Source: Campylobacterales bacterium
GTDB lineage: Bacteria > Campylobacterota > Campylobacteria > Campylobacterales > QNZT01
Direction: 5' to 3'
NCBI GenBank assembly: GCA_027023405.1
Contig: JALVVN010000028.1
Location: 1-49,279, forward strand
Length of the DNA stretch: 49,279 nucleotides
Every line of letters begins with the position of its first letter. The stretch's first letter is position 1. The notes under the pieces were generated by a model. That model was given only the letters and a program-made list of their open reading frames with translations, did not search any database and was not told where the DNA came from. The translations under genes and the position numbers were made by a program. Of this stretch, positions 34,717 to 43,328 are shown in pieces.

Positions 34717-35053
34717 CTATATTCCACAACGAGGCGATATTGTTTGGATAAACTTTGATCCACAAGCGGGACATGAACAAAAGGGAAAGAGACCTGCGTT
34801 GATACTCTCACCGAAAATTTATAATGAGAAAGCATCACTCTGTATCGCACTGCCGATTACCTCTAAAATAAAAGGATATCCATTTGAAATTCCTTTACCT
34901 CATGATATGCCTATTAACGGTGTTGTATTATCAGATCAAGTAAAAAGTTTTGATTTTAGAGTGAGAGAAGCGAAGTTTGTGTGTCGCACACCAAAAGATA
35001 TCATTAAAGAGGTACAAAAAAATATTCAAGCATTATTGATTGATACTATTTAA
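34703..35053 (+). CDS. mazF: MazF-like mRNA-interferase toxin
   Basis: The product is 116 residues from the ATG at 34703, inside the mazE coding end; a longer in-frame start at 34655 would overlap mazE deeply and is not needed. The family's start IPQRGDIVWINFDPQAGHEQKGKRPALILS, the ALPITSKIKGYPFE strand and VVLSDQVKSFDF all match. MazF cleaves mRNA at specific short sites. Its TAA abuts the convergent HAD gene's stop with no gap. Codon use is AT-richer than its neighbours, indicating insertion into the cassette. Confidence 0.9.
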   Translation: MKSGSYIPQRGDIVWINFDPQAGHEQKGKRPALILSPKIYNEKASLCIALPITSKIKGYPFEIPLPHDMPINGVVLSDQVKSFDFRVREAKFVCRTPKDIIKEVQKNIQALLIDTI

Positions 35054-35662
35054 TCAAGTTTCACTATTTGTAGGAAACTTTCGATAATAACCCTGCGTAG
35101 CAACTGCCAGCATCTCTGTGTCACCGCTACTGTCTCCGTAGGAATAGATCTCCGTGTAGTCGTTTAGGACGAGGTGTGCTCGGATGCGATTGACCTTTTC
35201 TTGACCGTGGCAGTTGGGAGTGGCGAAGCGACCGGTGAGTCTGTTTTGGGAGATCTCCATTTGTGTGGAGAGGAGTTCGATTCCCTCTTTTTGGCACCAC
35301 GGCTCAAGCCAGCATGCAAGTGATGCCGATACGACAACGATCCGATCGCCTTGTCGTTTATGGTATTGGAGTCGATCTTTTGCTTCTTTTTGCACGATAG
35401 GATCGATCTGCGTGAGTGCATAGGATTGTCCTAAGTCTCTAAACTTCTGTGCTTCATACCCTGTGAAGTAGTGCGATAGCAGTCGCATTTTTGCTTCATC
35501 GTTTGGGATAAGTTTGAGTTTGAAAGCGACAAGCATCGGTAGGTTTTTGAGTAGCCCGATATAAAACCGTTTGGCACCGACGGCGTATCGGATAAAATCA
35601 AAGAGAGTATCTTTTGTGGTGATAGTACCGTCAAAATCGAAGAGTGCAAGGTTTTTGCTCAT
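35054..35662 (-). CDS. HAD-IB family phosphatase
   Basis: The product is 202 residues from the ATG at 35662, which overlaps the stop of the upstream GT-C gene (ATGA). Motif I is LFDFDGTITTKDTLFDF (D9, D11), motif II is VVSAS near residue 112, and motif IV is YSYGDSSGDTEMLAVA near residue 180. HAD-IB enzymes dephosphorylate small phosphorylated metabolites or lipid-linked sugars. In the D-arabinose route a phosphatase must remove the 5-phosphate from polyprenyl-phosphoryl-5-phosphoribose. No other phosphatase is in the cassette, so this is the best candidate, by inference. Confidence 0.85.
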   Translation of the reverse strand: MSKNLALFDFDGTITTKDTLFDFIRYAVGAKRFYIGLLKNLPMLVAFKLKLIPNDEAKMRLLSHYFTGYEAQKFRDLGQSYALTQIDPIVQKEAKDRLQYHKRQGDRIVVVSASLACWLEPWCQKEGIELLSTQMEISQNRLTGRFATPNCHGQEKVNRIRAHLVLNDYTEIYSYGDSSGDTEMLAVATQGYYRKFPTNSET

Positions 35663-37206
35663 GGTTGATTCCAACTCACATTGACATCAGTAGGAAGAGA
35701 AAGAGCATCAAAGCTCTGTAGTGTTTGTCGTACCTCTTCTTCTTTTCCTTTTCTCGCCCAAAAGCAGACTTCATCGTCACCATTGAGGACATTGTGTTTG
35801 ATTTTCCAGGTAGCGAGTTTGGTGTAACCGGGGATCTTTTGATCGTTAAATCGGACTCTATATGCGATGATTAGATCGGCACCTTCAGATAGGATCAGTG
35901 CTTTTTTGCTTTTGTCGTTAAATTCACCGACTGCTTTGAGGTTAATGATACGAGGATTGCTAAGTCCGTGAATATCCAAAATTTTATCATTGCTGAAGTA
36001 AGGGATAGTACCGATATTATCGGTAGCAATATAGTAATGATGAAGCTTTTGGGCAAAAAGTCCCTCTTGTATTTGTTGCTCATAGACGGCGCGTGTAGAG
36101 AGGATAGATTTAACAGGTGAAAAGAAGATCTGTTTGAATCCCGCAATTGTCAAAATTGCAAGTAGAAGATAGCGATATTTTGGTGCAATTTGGAAGCGGT
36201 AGAGTGCTAAAATGAGGTTGAGTACACCCCAAAATACAAGATAAGCTTCATAGCGGTAGAGCCAGCCTACTTTGGCAAAGGCAAGATGCACCAAAAAGGT
36301 TATGAGATAAATCGTTGTATTGAGCTGAAGAAGTCTATCTTCCCGTTTTTTAGAGAGATATAATAGTGTGCCGTTGAGTAGTAGTAGGGCAATGATATGT
36401 GCATAAGAGATATTGGAGATAAATTGATCAAAATGTCCCGCACTTCCTACGCTTTTGGCGCTAATAGAGGTGGGGAGAAATCCCAAATGAAAACTCTCTT
36501 CACTCCAAATGCCAAAGAGTGCAATGAGAATAAGACTAGAGAAAACCAGCACAATAGAAAAGCGCCATGCATGCAGATAATAGGTCAATACCATTGCAGT
36601 CGCTATAATCAAAGCTATATCTTCATATCGTACTGCAACAATGAGTGGAGCGAGTAGAAGCATCCTTCTTTGTGGAAATGTTGAGACTTTGGAAGGGTTG
36701 GGTTTGTCTTGAATTAAGAGAAAGAGATTGTACAAAAAGAGTGTGATGAGCATAATTTGTAATGAATGTTCCAGTCCACCGAATGTCAGCGCTAAAAAGG
36801 GGGTGATCGCAATCAAAAAGAGTGCGTAGATAAAATGGAGTTTATCATCACTAAATCGTTGAATGATTTTAAAGAGTATGATGATGGTAACGATTTGTGG
36901 AATGAGGTTTAAGAGTAAGGATGCGAGAGGGAAATAACTCTCTCCCAAAAGTGCATAGAGCGGTGCTATGAGAAAAAGCCAAAGAGGTGATGAGGAGACA
37001 GAGGCGTAGCTGTAGCCGTCGATGCTCAGTATTCCCTCCTGCGCGAGATGTTTTGCCATCGCCCAATGGATATAGGGACCGTGAATGGCAAAGGTCAAAT
37101 GCCCTTGTGTTAAGTAGAGGGAGAGTGTAAAAGCCACAGCGGTTGCCATGAGTAACAAAGCGATTGAGATGTAAAGATGGTTGTGAATAGTGTGTCTATT
37201 TTGCAT
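35659..37206 (-). CDS. GT-C-type membrane glycosyltransferase (candidate D-arabinosyltransferase)
   Basis: The product is 515 residues from the ATG at 37206; a start at 37215 is also possible and the far upstream one at 37296 seems too early. It has about twelve membrane helices and a C-terminal periplasmic part. The first periplasmic loop (HGPYIHWAMAKHLAQEGILSIDGYSYASVSSSPLW) and the GTIPYFSNDKILDIHGLSNP motif near the C-terminus are those of lipid-phosphate-sugar-using GT-C enzymes. It overlaps the HAD gene. Given the neighbouring genes it most likely uses polyprenyl-phosphoryl-D-arabinofuranose; the acceptor is unknown. Confidence 0.75.
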   Translation of the reverse strand: MQNRHTIHNHLYISIALLLMATAVAFTLSLYLTQGHLTFAIHGPYIHWAMAKHLAQEGILSIDGYSYASVSSSPLWLFLIAPLYALLGESYFPLASLLLNLIPQIVTIIILFKIIQRFSDDKLHFIYALFLIAITPFLALTFGGLEHSLQIMLITLFLYNLFLLIQDKPNPSKVSTFPQRRMLLLAPLIVAVRYEDIALIIATAMVLTYYLHAWRFSIVLVFSSLILIALFGIWSEESFHLGFLPTSISAKSVGSAGHFDQFISNISYAHIIALLLLNGTLLYLSKKREDRLLQLNTTIYLITFLVHLAFAKVGWLYRYEAYLVFWGVLNLILALYRFQIAPKYRYLLLAILTIAGFKQIFFSPVKSILSTRAVYEQQIQEGLFAQKLHHYYIATDNIGTIPYFSNDKILDIHGLSNPRIINLKAVGEFNDKSKKALILSEGADLIIAYRVRFNDQKIPGYTKLATWKIKHNVLNGDDEVCFWARKGKEEEVRQTLQSFDALSLPTDVNVSWNQP

Positions 37207-37312
37207 GGGGAGCATTGTAGCGAAGATAAGATGTTTTGTCACGAAAATAGAAGTTATAATCATAAAAAAATTTTTGAGTGTGCTTTGTCGTAACAAATGG
37301 CAGAGTTTGTGC

Positions 37313-37318
37313 TATGAT
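37313..37318 (+). promoter_or_regulatory. -10 box (TATGAT) of the second GT4 gene
   Basis: TATGAT lies 29 bp before the TTG start at 37348, with AAAGGAG between. It is in the spacer divergent from the GT-C gene. Confidence 0.45.
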
Positions 37319-37347
37319 AAAGGACAACGATCTTTAAAGGAGCTTTC

Positions 37348-38433
37348 TTGCAAAAAAAGAAAATTCTATTTATATTACCCTCTCTTTTTGGTGGCGGTGC
37401 GGAACGCGTGGTATTGACTCTACTACACAATTTGGATCGGAATCGATTTATTCCAATGTTAGCACTTGTTAAACGAGAGGGAAAATATCTCAAAGATGTG
37501 CCCGAAGATGTGGAGCTTATTGATCTGCAAGTCACACAGGCGCGTTATGCACTTTTTAAAATTATAAAGCTTCTTAAAAAAGAGCGTCCTGATCTGCTTT
37601 TTACCTCCTTGGCGCATCTGAATCTTCTCATCGCACTGATTCGACCTCTCTTTCCCAAATCGATCCGTTTTATTGCGAGAGAATCCAATACAGTCAGTGA
37701 AAATAACAAACGAGATAAATATCCCCGTATCAATGCACTGTTGTATAAGAGAGTCTATAACAATTACGATGCGATTGTTACACAGGCAAAGGCGATGCGC
37801 GACGATTTGGAGGAAAATTACGCTATCTCTCCTGAGAAGATGCACACGATTCACAATCCCGTAGATATCGAAGCGATTAGAGAAAAGACCTCTTTGGGGA
37901 GCGCCGATCTGCCGCAAGATAAATGCAATCTCTTGGCAGTAGGGCGCTTGAGCGATCAAAAGGGGTTTGATATGCTTCTGCGTATTGTTGCGCGATTGGA
38001 TGCGCGATACTATTTGACGATTTTGGGCGAGGGGGAAAAAGAGGAGGAGCTTAAAGCGCAGATTAAAGCACTCAAACTAGAAGATCGTGTGCGTCTCTTT
38101 GGCTTTTGTGACAATCCTTATCCTTATATGAAATCGGCTGATCTATTGGTCTTAAGTTCCCGCTACGAGGGATTGCCCAATGTCGTTCTCGAAGCCAATA
38201 GTCTCGGTACACCGGTGGTTGCCTTTGATTCGTCCGGCGGAACGGGGGAGATTGTCAAAGATGGATTAAACGGTTATCTTGTCAAAGCGTTTGATGAGGA
38301 GGCATTTGCTAGAGCGATTGAAAAAGCTTGCAAAGAGGGGTTTGATGCAAGAGAGATTGAGAACTATATTGAGGAGAATTTTTCAGTCAAAAAGATCATA
38401 CAATTGTATGAGAAGCTCTTTAGCCGTAATTAA
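37348..38433 (+). CDS. GT4-family glycosyltransferase (second)
   Basis: The product is 361 residues, start TTG with AAAGGAG upstream. KILFILPSLFGGGAERVVLT is the usual opening; the donor half has LLAVGRLSDQKGFDMLLRIV near residue 195 and SSRYEGLPNVVLEANSLGTPVV with an E-x7-E motif near residue 272. It belongs with GT4 enzymes that build LPS, capsule or O-antigen chains. It is transcribed away from the GT-C gene and flanks the arabinose cassette on the right, so it probably serves the same glycan. Confidence 0.88.
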   Translation: MQKKKILFILPSLFGGGAERVVLTLLHNLDRNRFIPMLALVKREGKYLKDVPEDVELIDLQVTQARYALFKIIKLLKKERPDLLFTSLAHLNLLIALIRPLFPKSIRFIARESNTVSENNKRDKYPRINALLYKRVYNNYDAIVTQAKAMRDDLEENYAISPEKMHTIHNPVDIEAIREKTSLGSADLPQDKCNLLAVGRLSDQKGFDMLLRIVARLDARYYLTILGEGEKEEELKAQIKALKLEDRVRLFGFCDNPYPYMKSADLLVLSSRYEGLPNVVLEANSLGTPVVAFDSSGGTGEIVKDGLNGYLVKAFDEEAFARAIEKACKEGFDAREIENYIEENFSVKKIIQLYEKLFSRN

Positions 38434-38445
38434 TGGAAAAGTGGG

Positions 38446-38451
38446 TATAAT
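38446..38451 (+). promoter_or_regulatory. -10 box (TATAAT) of atpB
   Basis: A perfect TATAAT lies 31 bp before the atpB start, with AAAAGGATG between. The promoter lies just 13 bp after the GT4 stop. Confidence 0.6.
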
Positions 38452-38482
38452 CCGCTAATTTTTTGAAAAGGATGCGTTGGAT

Positions 38483-39181
38483 ATGCAAGGAATTTTTACA
38501 TTTTTTGGAGTCATTTCTGAAAATCATACTTATCTGTTTATTGCACACATGTTACTGTCTGCATTTATCACCTATATCATTGCCAAAGTGGCAACAATGT
38601 CACTGCAACTTGTTCCCAAAAGGACACAAAATGTGATGGAGAGCTATCTTGAGGGTGTTATCTCCATGGGAAAAGATGTGATTGGGGAGGAGAAAGCAAA
38701 ACAGTATCTTCCGCTTATCGCGACATTGGGACTTTTTATTTTTGTAGCTAACATGATAGGAATTATTCCCGGATTTGAGTCCCCGACGGGCAATATCAAT
38801 ATGACTTTGGCTTTGGCGCTTGTGGTCTTTTTCTATTATCACTATGAGGGTATCAAGAAGAACGGTGTGATTAAATACTTCGGTTCATTTGTTCATTTAG
38901 GGGAGATGAATCCTATCGCAAAATTTGTCATGACACTCTTTATGTTTCCTATTGAAGTGGTTTCACATATCTCTCGTATTATTTCGCTCTCATTTCGACT
39001 TTTTGGAAATATCAAGGGTGATGATCTCTTTTTGGCGGTTATTTTGATGCTTGTGCCATTCATCGCACCGTTGGCACCGTTTGCATTGTTGACATTCTCA
39101 GCATTGTTACAAACCTTTATCTTCATGATCCTCACCTATGTCTATCTTGCCGGTGCGGTACTTGTGGATGAGGGGCATTAG
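38483..39181 (+). CDS. atpB: F0F1 ATP synthase subunit a
   Basis: The product is 232 residues from ATG 38483, giving MQGIFTFFGVISENH, the usual epsilon-type N-terminus; a TTG two codons upstream is closer to the AAGGA site and could be used. The essential Arg is in the SRIISLSFRLFGN helix near residue 174. Five or six helices are evident, with TYVYLAGAVLVDEGH at the end. Subunit a forms the proton half-channels. No other ATP synthase subunit lies nearby, in keeping with the split atp genes of Campylobacterota. Confidence 0.95.
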   Translation: MQGIFTFFGVISENHTYLFIAHMLLSAFITYIIAKVATMSLQLVPKRTQNVMESYLEGVISMGKDVIGEEKAKQYLPLIATLGLFIFVANMIGIIPGFESPTGNINMTLALALVVFFYYHYEGIKKNGVIKYFGSFVHLGEMNPIAKFVMTLFMFPIEVVSHISRIISLSFRLFGNIKGDDLFLAVILMLVPFIAPLAPFALLTFSALLQTFIFMILTYVYLAGAVLVDEGH

Positions 39182-39451
39182 ATGCAACGAAATCGTTTTG
39201 ATGCGCTTGTAAGTTTTTTGCAAGGTGCCTCTTGGGCGACTGTGATTATTGGAGCGTATCTCTTTTTTACGCTCTTTTATCCGTTTGGCTTGATCGTCGC
39301 GTTAATCGGCGGATTTTTCGGAGCATTGATCGGACTTTTTATGGTCGTTTTCTTTGAAATGGCACATACTCAAGAGGAGATTCTCAAAGAGCAAAAAGAG
39401 CAGACTCAGATTCTTAAAAAGGCGTTTGAGTCAAAGACGAAAGAGAGCTAA
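39182..39451 (+). CDS. Small two-helix membrane protein downstream of atpB
   Basis: The 89-residue protein starts immediately after the atpB stop. It has two helices (ASWATVIIGAYLFFTLFYPF and IVALIGGFFGALIGLFMVVFF) followed by a charged coiled tail rich in Glu/Lys/Gln. It resembles AtpI-like accessory proteins in size and place, but no motif proves it. Similar short genes follow atpB in related genomes, so a role in F0 assembly is plausible. Confidence 0.6.
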   Translation: MQRNRFDALVSFLQGASWATVIIGAYLFFTLFYPFGLIVALIGGFFGALIGLFMVVFFEMAHTQEEILKEQKEQTQILKKAFESKTKES

Positions 39452-40206
39452 AGAGCTCTCTTAAATCCTTCTTTGAGCATTGTTCGCATCGCCTCTCTGA
39501 CGACGCGTTTCTCTTTCTCTCCCACTTTTGAACGAAAATATTCTGTGACTTTTTTAAGATCGGCATTGCTTACATCTCGATAGACAAAGAGTGTATTGAG
39601 AAACATCTGCTGCTCAAATGAACGCTCAAGTAGACGCATAAAACGATCCCGTTTTTTGAGTGAGAGTCGCTTTGGTTTGGGTGCTTGTGTATTGAGATAG
39701 TCAAACATTTCAAAGAAGAGATCATTCATGACTTCATCCATATCGAGTGCATCGATAAAGTCATTGATCACTTTGACACGCGCTTTTGAAGGGGGATTTT
39801 CTCTCAAGTCGGCGATATAGTGTAGCATCTGTGTTTGCGCATCAGGGGAGAGTGCATCGAGGTTGGCTTGGGTGATCTCTTCCGCGCTATCGGTATGGTA
39901 GAAGTTGATGATCTTTTTGAGTGTGGAGTTGTCAAATTTTTTAATCATCACTTTTTGCACACTCTCCAATGACGCTTGCGGTGCGAAAATCTTTTGAAGC
40001 TTGGCGATGCGTTTTTGATCGGCGCGTTTGCCGTAAATTGCACTGGTTTGCTCGATCCCCATCGTGATCTGAGCACTGAGAGATTCGATTGTCTGCGCAG
40101 TTCCTGAGATATCGAGATAATCTTTGACTAACTGTGGATCAGCCTTTGCCATCAGTGTGGAGTGTAATGAAAAGAGTAATGCAAAAGATAGTAAACCTTT
40201 CTTCAT
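39448..40206 (-). CDS. Secreted helical protein, DUF2059-like
   Basis: The 252-residue protein has a signal peptide (MKKGLLSFALLFSLHSTLMA) cleaved near A20. The rest is mostly helical. KVMIKKFDNSTLKKIINFYHTDSAEEIT in the first half and LFVYRDVSNADLKKVTEYFRSKVGEKEKRVV in the second look like two related repeats, as in DUF2059 proteins. The function is unknown; the location is probably periplasm. The stop overlaps the end of the small atpB-linked gene by 4 bp in convergent orientation. Confidence 0.65.
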   Translation of the reverse strand: MKKGLLSFALLFSLHSTLMAKADPQLVKDYLDISGTAQTIESLSAQITMGIEQTSAIYGKRADQKRIAKLQKIFAPQASLESVQKVMIKKFDNSTLKKIINFYHTDSAEEITQANLDALSPDAQTQMLHYIADLRENPPSKARVKVINDFIDALDMDEVMNDLFFEMFDYLNTQAPKPKRLSLKKRDRFMRLLERSFEQQMFLNTLFVYRDVSNADLKKVTEYFRSKVGEKEKRVVREAMRTMLKEGFKRAL

Positions 40207-40313
40207 TTTGTCAACCTTTTTTATATGAATTGTATTGTTTGTTAGATCGGCTAAGATAGATAAACTTTAGTCTTTAGGCTCAAAGAGCGATCAATTTGTA
40301 ATCCATTTTTGGA

Positions 40314-40319
40314 TAGAAT
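40314..40319 (+). promoter_or_regulatory. Putative -10 box (TAGAAT) of the gatB operon
   Basis: TAGAAT lies 31 bp before the gatB ATG, with AGAGGAT between. It is a 5/6 match in the spacer divergent from the DUF2059-like gene. Confidence 0.4.
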
Positions 40320-40350
40320 ATTCAAAACTACACACTTTAGAGGATATTTT

Positions 40351-41778
40351 ATGTTTGAGACGGTTATCGGACTCGAGGTACACATTCAACTCAATACCCA
40401 AACCAAAATCTTTTGCTCCTGCGCTACATCATTCGGTGAAGCGCCCAATACCAATGTCTGCCCTGTCTGTTTAGGTTTACCAGGTGCCCTACCTGTGCTC
40501 AATATCGAAGCGGTCAAAAAGGCGATGCGCTTTGGACATGCTGTCAATGCCACGATTCACCCAAAGTCGATCTTCAATCGCAAAAACTACTTCTACCCCG
40601 ATCTCCCAAAAGGGTATCAGATCAGCCAATTTGAGATCCCGATCGTTGAAAGCGGAGAGCTCTTTATCGATTTTAAAGACGGTAGTAGCAAGCGAATCGG
40701 CATTACCCGCGCGCATTTGGAGGAGGATGCGGGGAAAAATGTGCACGACGGAGATCGGAGTAAAGTCGATCTCAACCGTGCCGGTACACCGCTACTAGAG
40801 ATCGTGAGTGAACCCGATATGCGCAGTGTCGAGGAGGCGATCCTTTATCTCAAAAAGCTTCACGCTATCGTCCGCTACCTTGAGATCAGCGATGCCAATA
40901 TGCAAGAGGGATCCTTTCGCTGTGATGTCAATGTCTCTATTCGTCCCAAGGGCGATGAGAAGCTCTATACACGGGTGGAGATCAAAAATATGAACTCCTT
41001 TCGCTTTATTCAACGCGCTTTGGAGTTTGAGATCAACCGTCAGATCGATGCGTGGGAGGATGGCGTCTATGAGGATGAAGTCTATCAAGAGACCCGTCTC
41101 TTTGATGTCGATAGCGGTGAGACGCGCAGTATGCGTGGTAAAGAGGATAGTGCAGAGTATCGCTACTTCCCCGATCCCGATCTCTTGCCGGTGGTCGTGA
41201 GTGAGGAGATGATCGCCGAAGCTGCCGATATTCCCGAACTTCCGGATCAAAAACGCGATCGTTTTATCAGTGAGTATGGGATCAAAGAGTATGACGCGAG
41301 TGTCTTGACCGCTTCATTGGAGATGGCGCACTATTTTGAGGCGATGATTGCCGAGGGTGCGGGTCCGAAAAACAGTGTTACTTGGCTGACGGTGGAGTTG
41401 CAAGGCAGACTCAAAAACGGTATGACGCTAGAGAGCTCTCCCGTCGATGCCGTCACACTTGCGACACTTGTAAAGCGGATCGAAGATGGCACCGTTAGTG
41501 GAAAAGCCGCCAAAGAGGTACTCGATCATCTGATAGAAAATCCTCAAGAGGAGATCGATGCAATCATCGAAAAACTTGGACTCAAGCAGATGAGTGATGA
41601 CGGCGCGATCGAAGCGATGGTTGATGAGATTTTGCATGCTAACGAAGATAAGGTGGCGGAGTATAAAGGGGGCAAAGAGAAACTCTTCGGTTTCTTTGTC
41701 GGTCAGGTGATGAAAGCGTCTAAAGGGAGTGCCAATCCTGCCAAAGTCAATGAGATTTTAAAGAAAAAACTCTCTTAA
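40351..41778 (+). CDS. gatB: Asp/Glu-tRNA amidotransferase subunit B
   Basis: The product is 475 residues from ATG 40351 (AGAGGAT upstream; a TTG at 40309 would add only non-conserved residues). It has the family opening [20 protein letters not shown], the [15 protein letters not shown] motif with two cysteines, HLEEDAGKN, the [17 protein letters not shown] motif and the C-terminal Yqey-like helical domain. With GatA and GatC it converts misacylated Asp-tRNA-Asn and Glu-tRNA-Gln to the amide forms. It heads an operon with the K+ channel. Confidence 0.96.
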   Translation: MFETVIGLEVHIQLNTQTKIFCSCATSFGEAPNTNVCPVCLGLPGALPVLNIEAVKKAMRFGHAVNATIHPKSIFNRKNYFYPDLPKGYQISQFEIPIVESGELFIDFKDGSSKRIGITRAHLEEDAGKNVHDGDRSKVDLNRAGTPLLEIVSEPDMRSVEEAILYLKKLHAIVRYLEISDANMQEGSFRCDVNVSIRPKGDEKLYTRVEIKNMNSFRFIQRALEFEINRQIDAWEDGVYEDEVYQETRLFDVDSGETRSMRGKEDSAEYRYFPDPDLLPVVVSEEMIAEAADIPELPDQKRDRFISEYGIKEYDASVLTASLEMAHYFEAMIAEGAGPKNSVTWLTVELQGRLKNGMTLESSPVDAVTLATLVKRIEDGTVSGKAAKEVLDHLIENPQEEIDAIIEKLGLKQMSDDGAIEAMVDEILHANEDKVAEYKGGKEKLFGFFVGQVMKASKGSANPAKVNEILKKKLS

Positions 41779-43328
41779 TGAATCTGAAAAAAAGGCTTCT
41801 TCGATTTGCGTATCGCCTAGAAGCCTCTGAAAAATATAAGCGCACAAAAGCAAGCGTTGCAACACTCCTCAACGATCCTACTTCCAAATCGAAGAAGTAT
41901 TTTGACTATTTTATGATCTTTTTGGTACTTTCAACTGTGCTGATCTTGATCCTAGAGATCAAACACCATTTGCCTACATGGGTCTATGCCTATGAATCAT
42001 TTGCAGTGATTATTTTTGCGGTTGAGTGGTTGGCGCGGGTTTGGGTGAGTGGAGATGCGCATATGCGGGTGATTGAGCTCTATGAAAAGCGAGAAGCAAA
42101 AGAGATGCCGACAACCTTTTGGATGCTCTTTCGTGTTGCATGGAAACAGAAGATGGCATTTATCCTCTCGCCGATGTCTATCATCGATCTACTGGCGATC
42201 CTGCCCTCCTATCGACCGCTTCGCGTCTTTCGATTTTTCCTGTTGTTTCGACTCTTCAAGGTTTTTCGCTACACCCAAAACGCCAACTTCTTTTTACGCG
42301 TCTTTCATGAGAAGCGTTTTGAATTTCTCACGCTTATTATTATCTTCTCTTTTATGGTCTTTTTTGCTTCGACGGTGATCTATATCTTTGAGGGAGGGGG
42401 TGCCAATGAGAAGATCGACTCCTTCTTTGATGCGATCTATTGGGCGGTGATTACCATTACAACAGTAGGATTTGGTGATATTACACCCCAAACTACCGAG
42501 GGGCGCTTTGTAACGATCTTTTTGATCATCGGCGGTGTGGCGATCATATCGTTTATGACATCGATCATTACGACGAGTATGACCGAGAAACTTGAGGAGG
42601 TGAAGTCGCAGCATATTCTCAATGAGGTCGCAAAACTTAAATCCTATATTTTAGTCTGCGGTTACGGCAAGATGGGGAAGGTACTCTGTGAAGAGTTGGA
42701 TCGATCCGATGAAGCGTTTGTGGTGCTGGATATGCTTCCCAAAGAGATTGCAGAAGCGACTAAAAGAGGTTATCTCGCGTTAGAAGCCGATGCGTCGGAT
42801 ATGTCAGTCCTCAAAGATCTCAAGTGTGATCAAAAGCTCAAATATGCCGTCGCACTTACCAATGACGATGCGCTCAATCTCTCAATCACCCTCTCTCTCA
42901 AATCGCTTAACCCCGATATCGAAATTTTCTCCCGTCTCAACAATATCGCCATCTCTTCCAAGCTGGAGATTGCAGGAGCAAAAGAGGAGGTTTTCCCCTA
43001 CAAAGTGGCAGCGCGTGCGGCATACAAATACTTTCGACAACCAATCGCTTTTAGCGCTGTGGATAATATCCTGCTAGAGCGATACGATCCGGTGATCGAT
43101 GAAGTGGAGATCATTCAGAGCTCTCAAGCGCGAGGCAGACGCATTTCACAGATCGGCATCAAAAAGCACAATCTCAAAATCTTGGGGGTGATTCGTACCG
43201 CTGAAGCGGATAGGCTCTATTTTAATCCAGATGTCGAAACTTTTACACTTCGAGAGCACGATGTGTTGGTGGTCATCGGTGATAGCAGTGATATTGCAAG
43301 TTTTAAAGTGAGTCTGTTTAAAGGATGA
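41778..43328 (+). CDS. Six-helix potassium channel with voltage-sensor-like S4 and RCK domain
   Basis: The product is 516 residues. After a cytoplasmic N-terminus there are helices S1-S3, then an S4-like stretch with spaced arginines (YRPLRVFRFFLLFRLFKVFRY, residues about 155-175), the pore with TITTVGFGDITP near residue 233, and S6. A TrkA-N Rossmann domain (YILVCGYGKMGKV near residue 290) and a TrkA-C domain close the protein. It should be a K+ channel gated by nucleotide or Ca2+ binding and possibly voltage. It overlaps the gatB stop (TAATG) and the next gene. Confidence 0.9.
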   Translation: MNLKKRLLRFAYRLEASEKYKRTKASVATLLNDPTSKSKKYFDYFMIFLVLSTVLILILEIKHHLPTWVYAYESFAVIIFAVEWLARVWVSGDAHMRVIELYEKREAKEMPTTFWMLFRVAWKQKMAFILSPMSIIDLLAILPSYRPLRVFRFFLLFRLFKVFRYTQNANFFLRVFHEKRFEFLTLIIIFSFMVFFASTVIYIFEGGGANEKIDSFFDAIYWAVITITTVGFGDITPQTTEGRFVTIFLIIGGVAIISFMTSIITTSMTEKLEEVKSQHILNEVAKLKSYILVCGYGKMGKVLCEELDRSDEAFVVLDMLPKEIAEATKRGYLALEADASDMSVLKDLKCDQKLKYAVALTNDDALNLSITLSLKSLNPDIEIFSRLNNIAISSKLEIAGAKEEVFPYKVAARAAYKYFRQPIAFSAVDNILLERYDPVIDEVEIIQSSQARGRRISQIGIKKHNLKILGVIRTAEADRLYFNPDVETFTLREHDVLVVIGDSSDIASFKVSLFKG

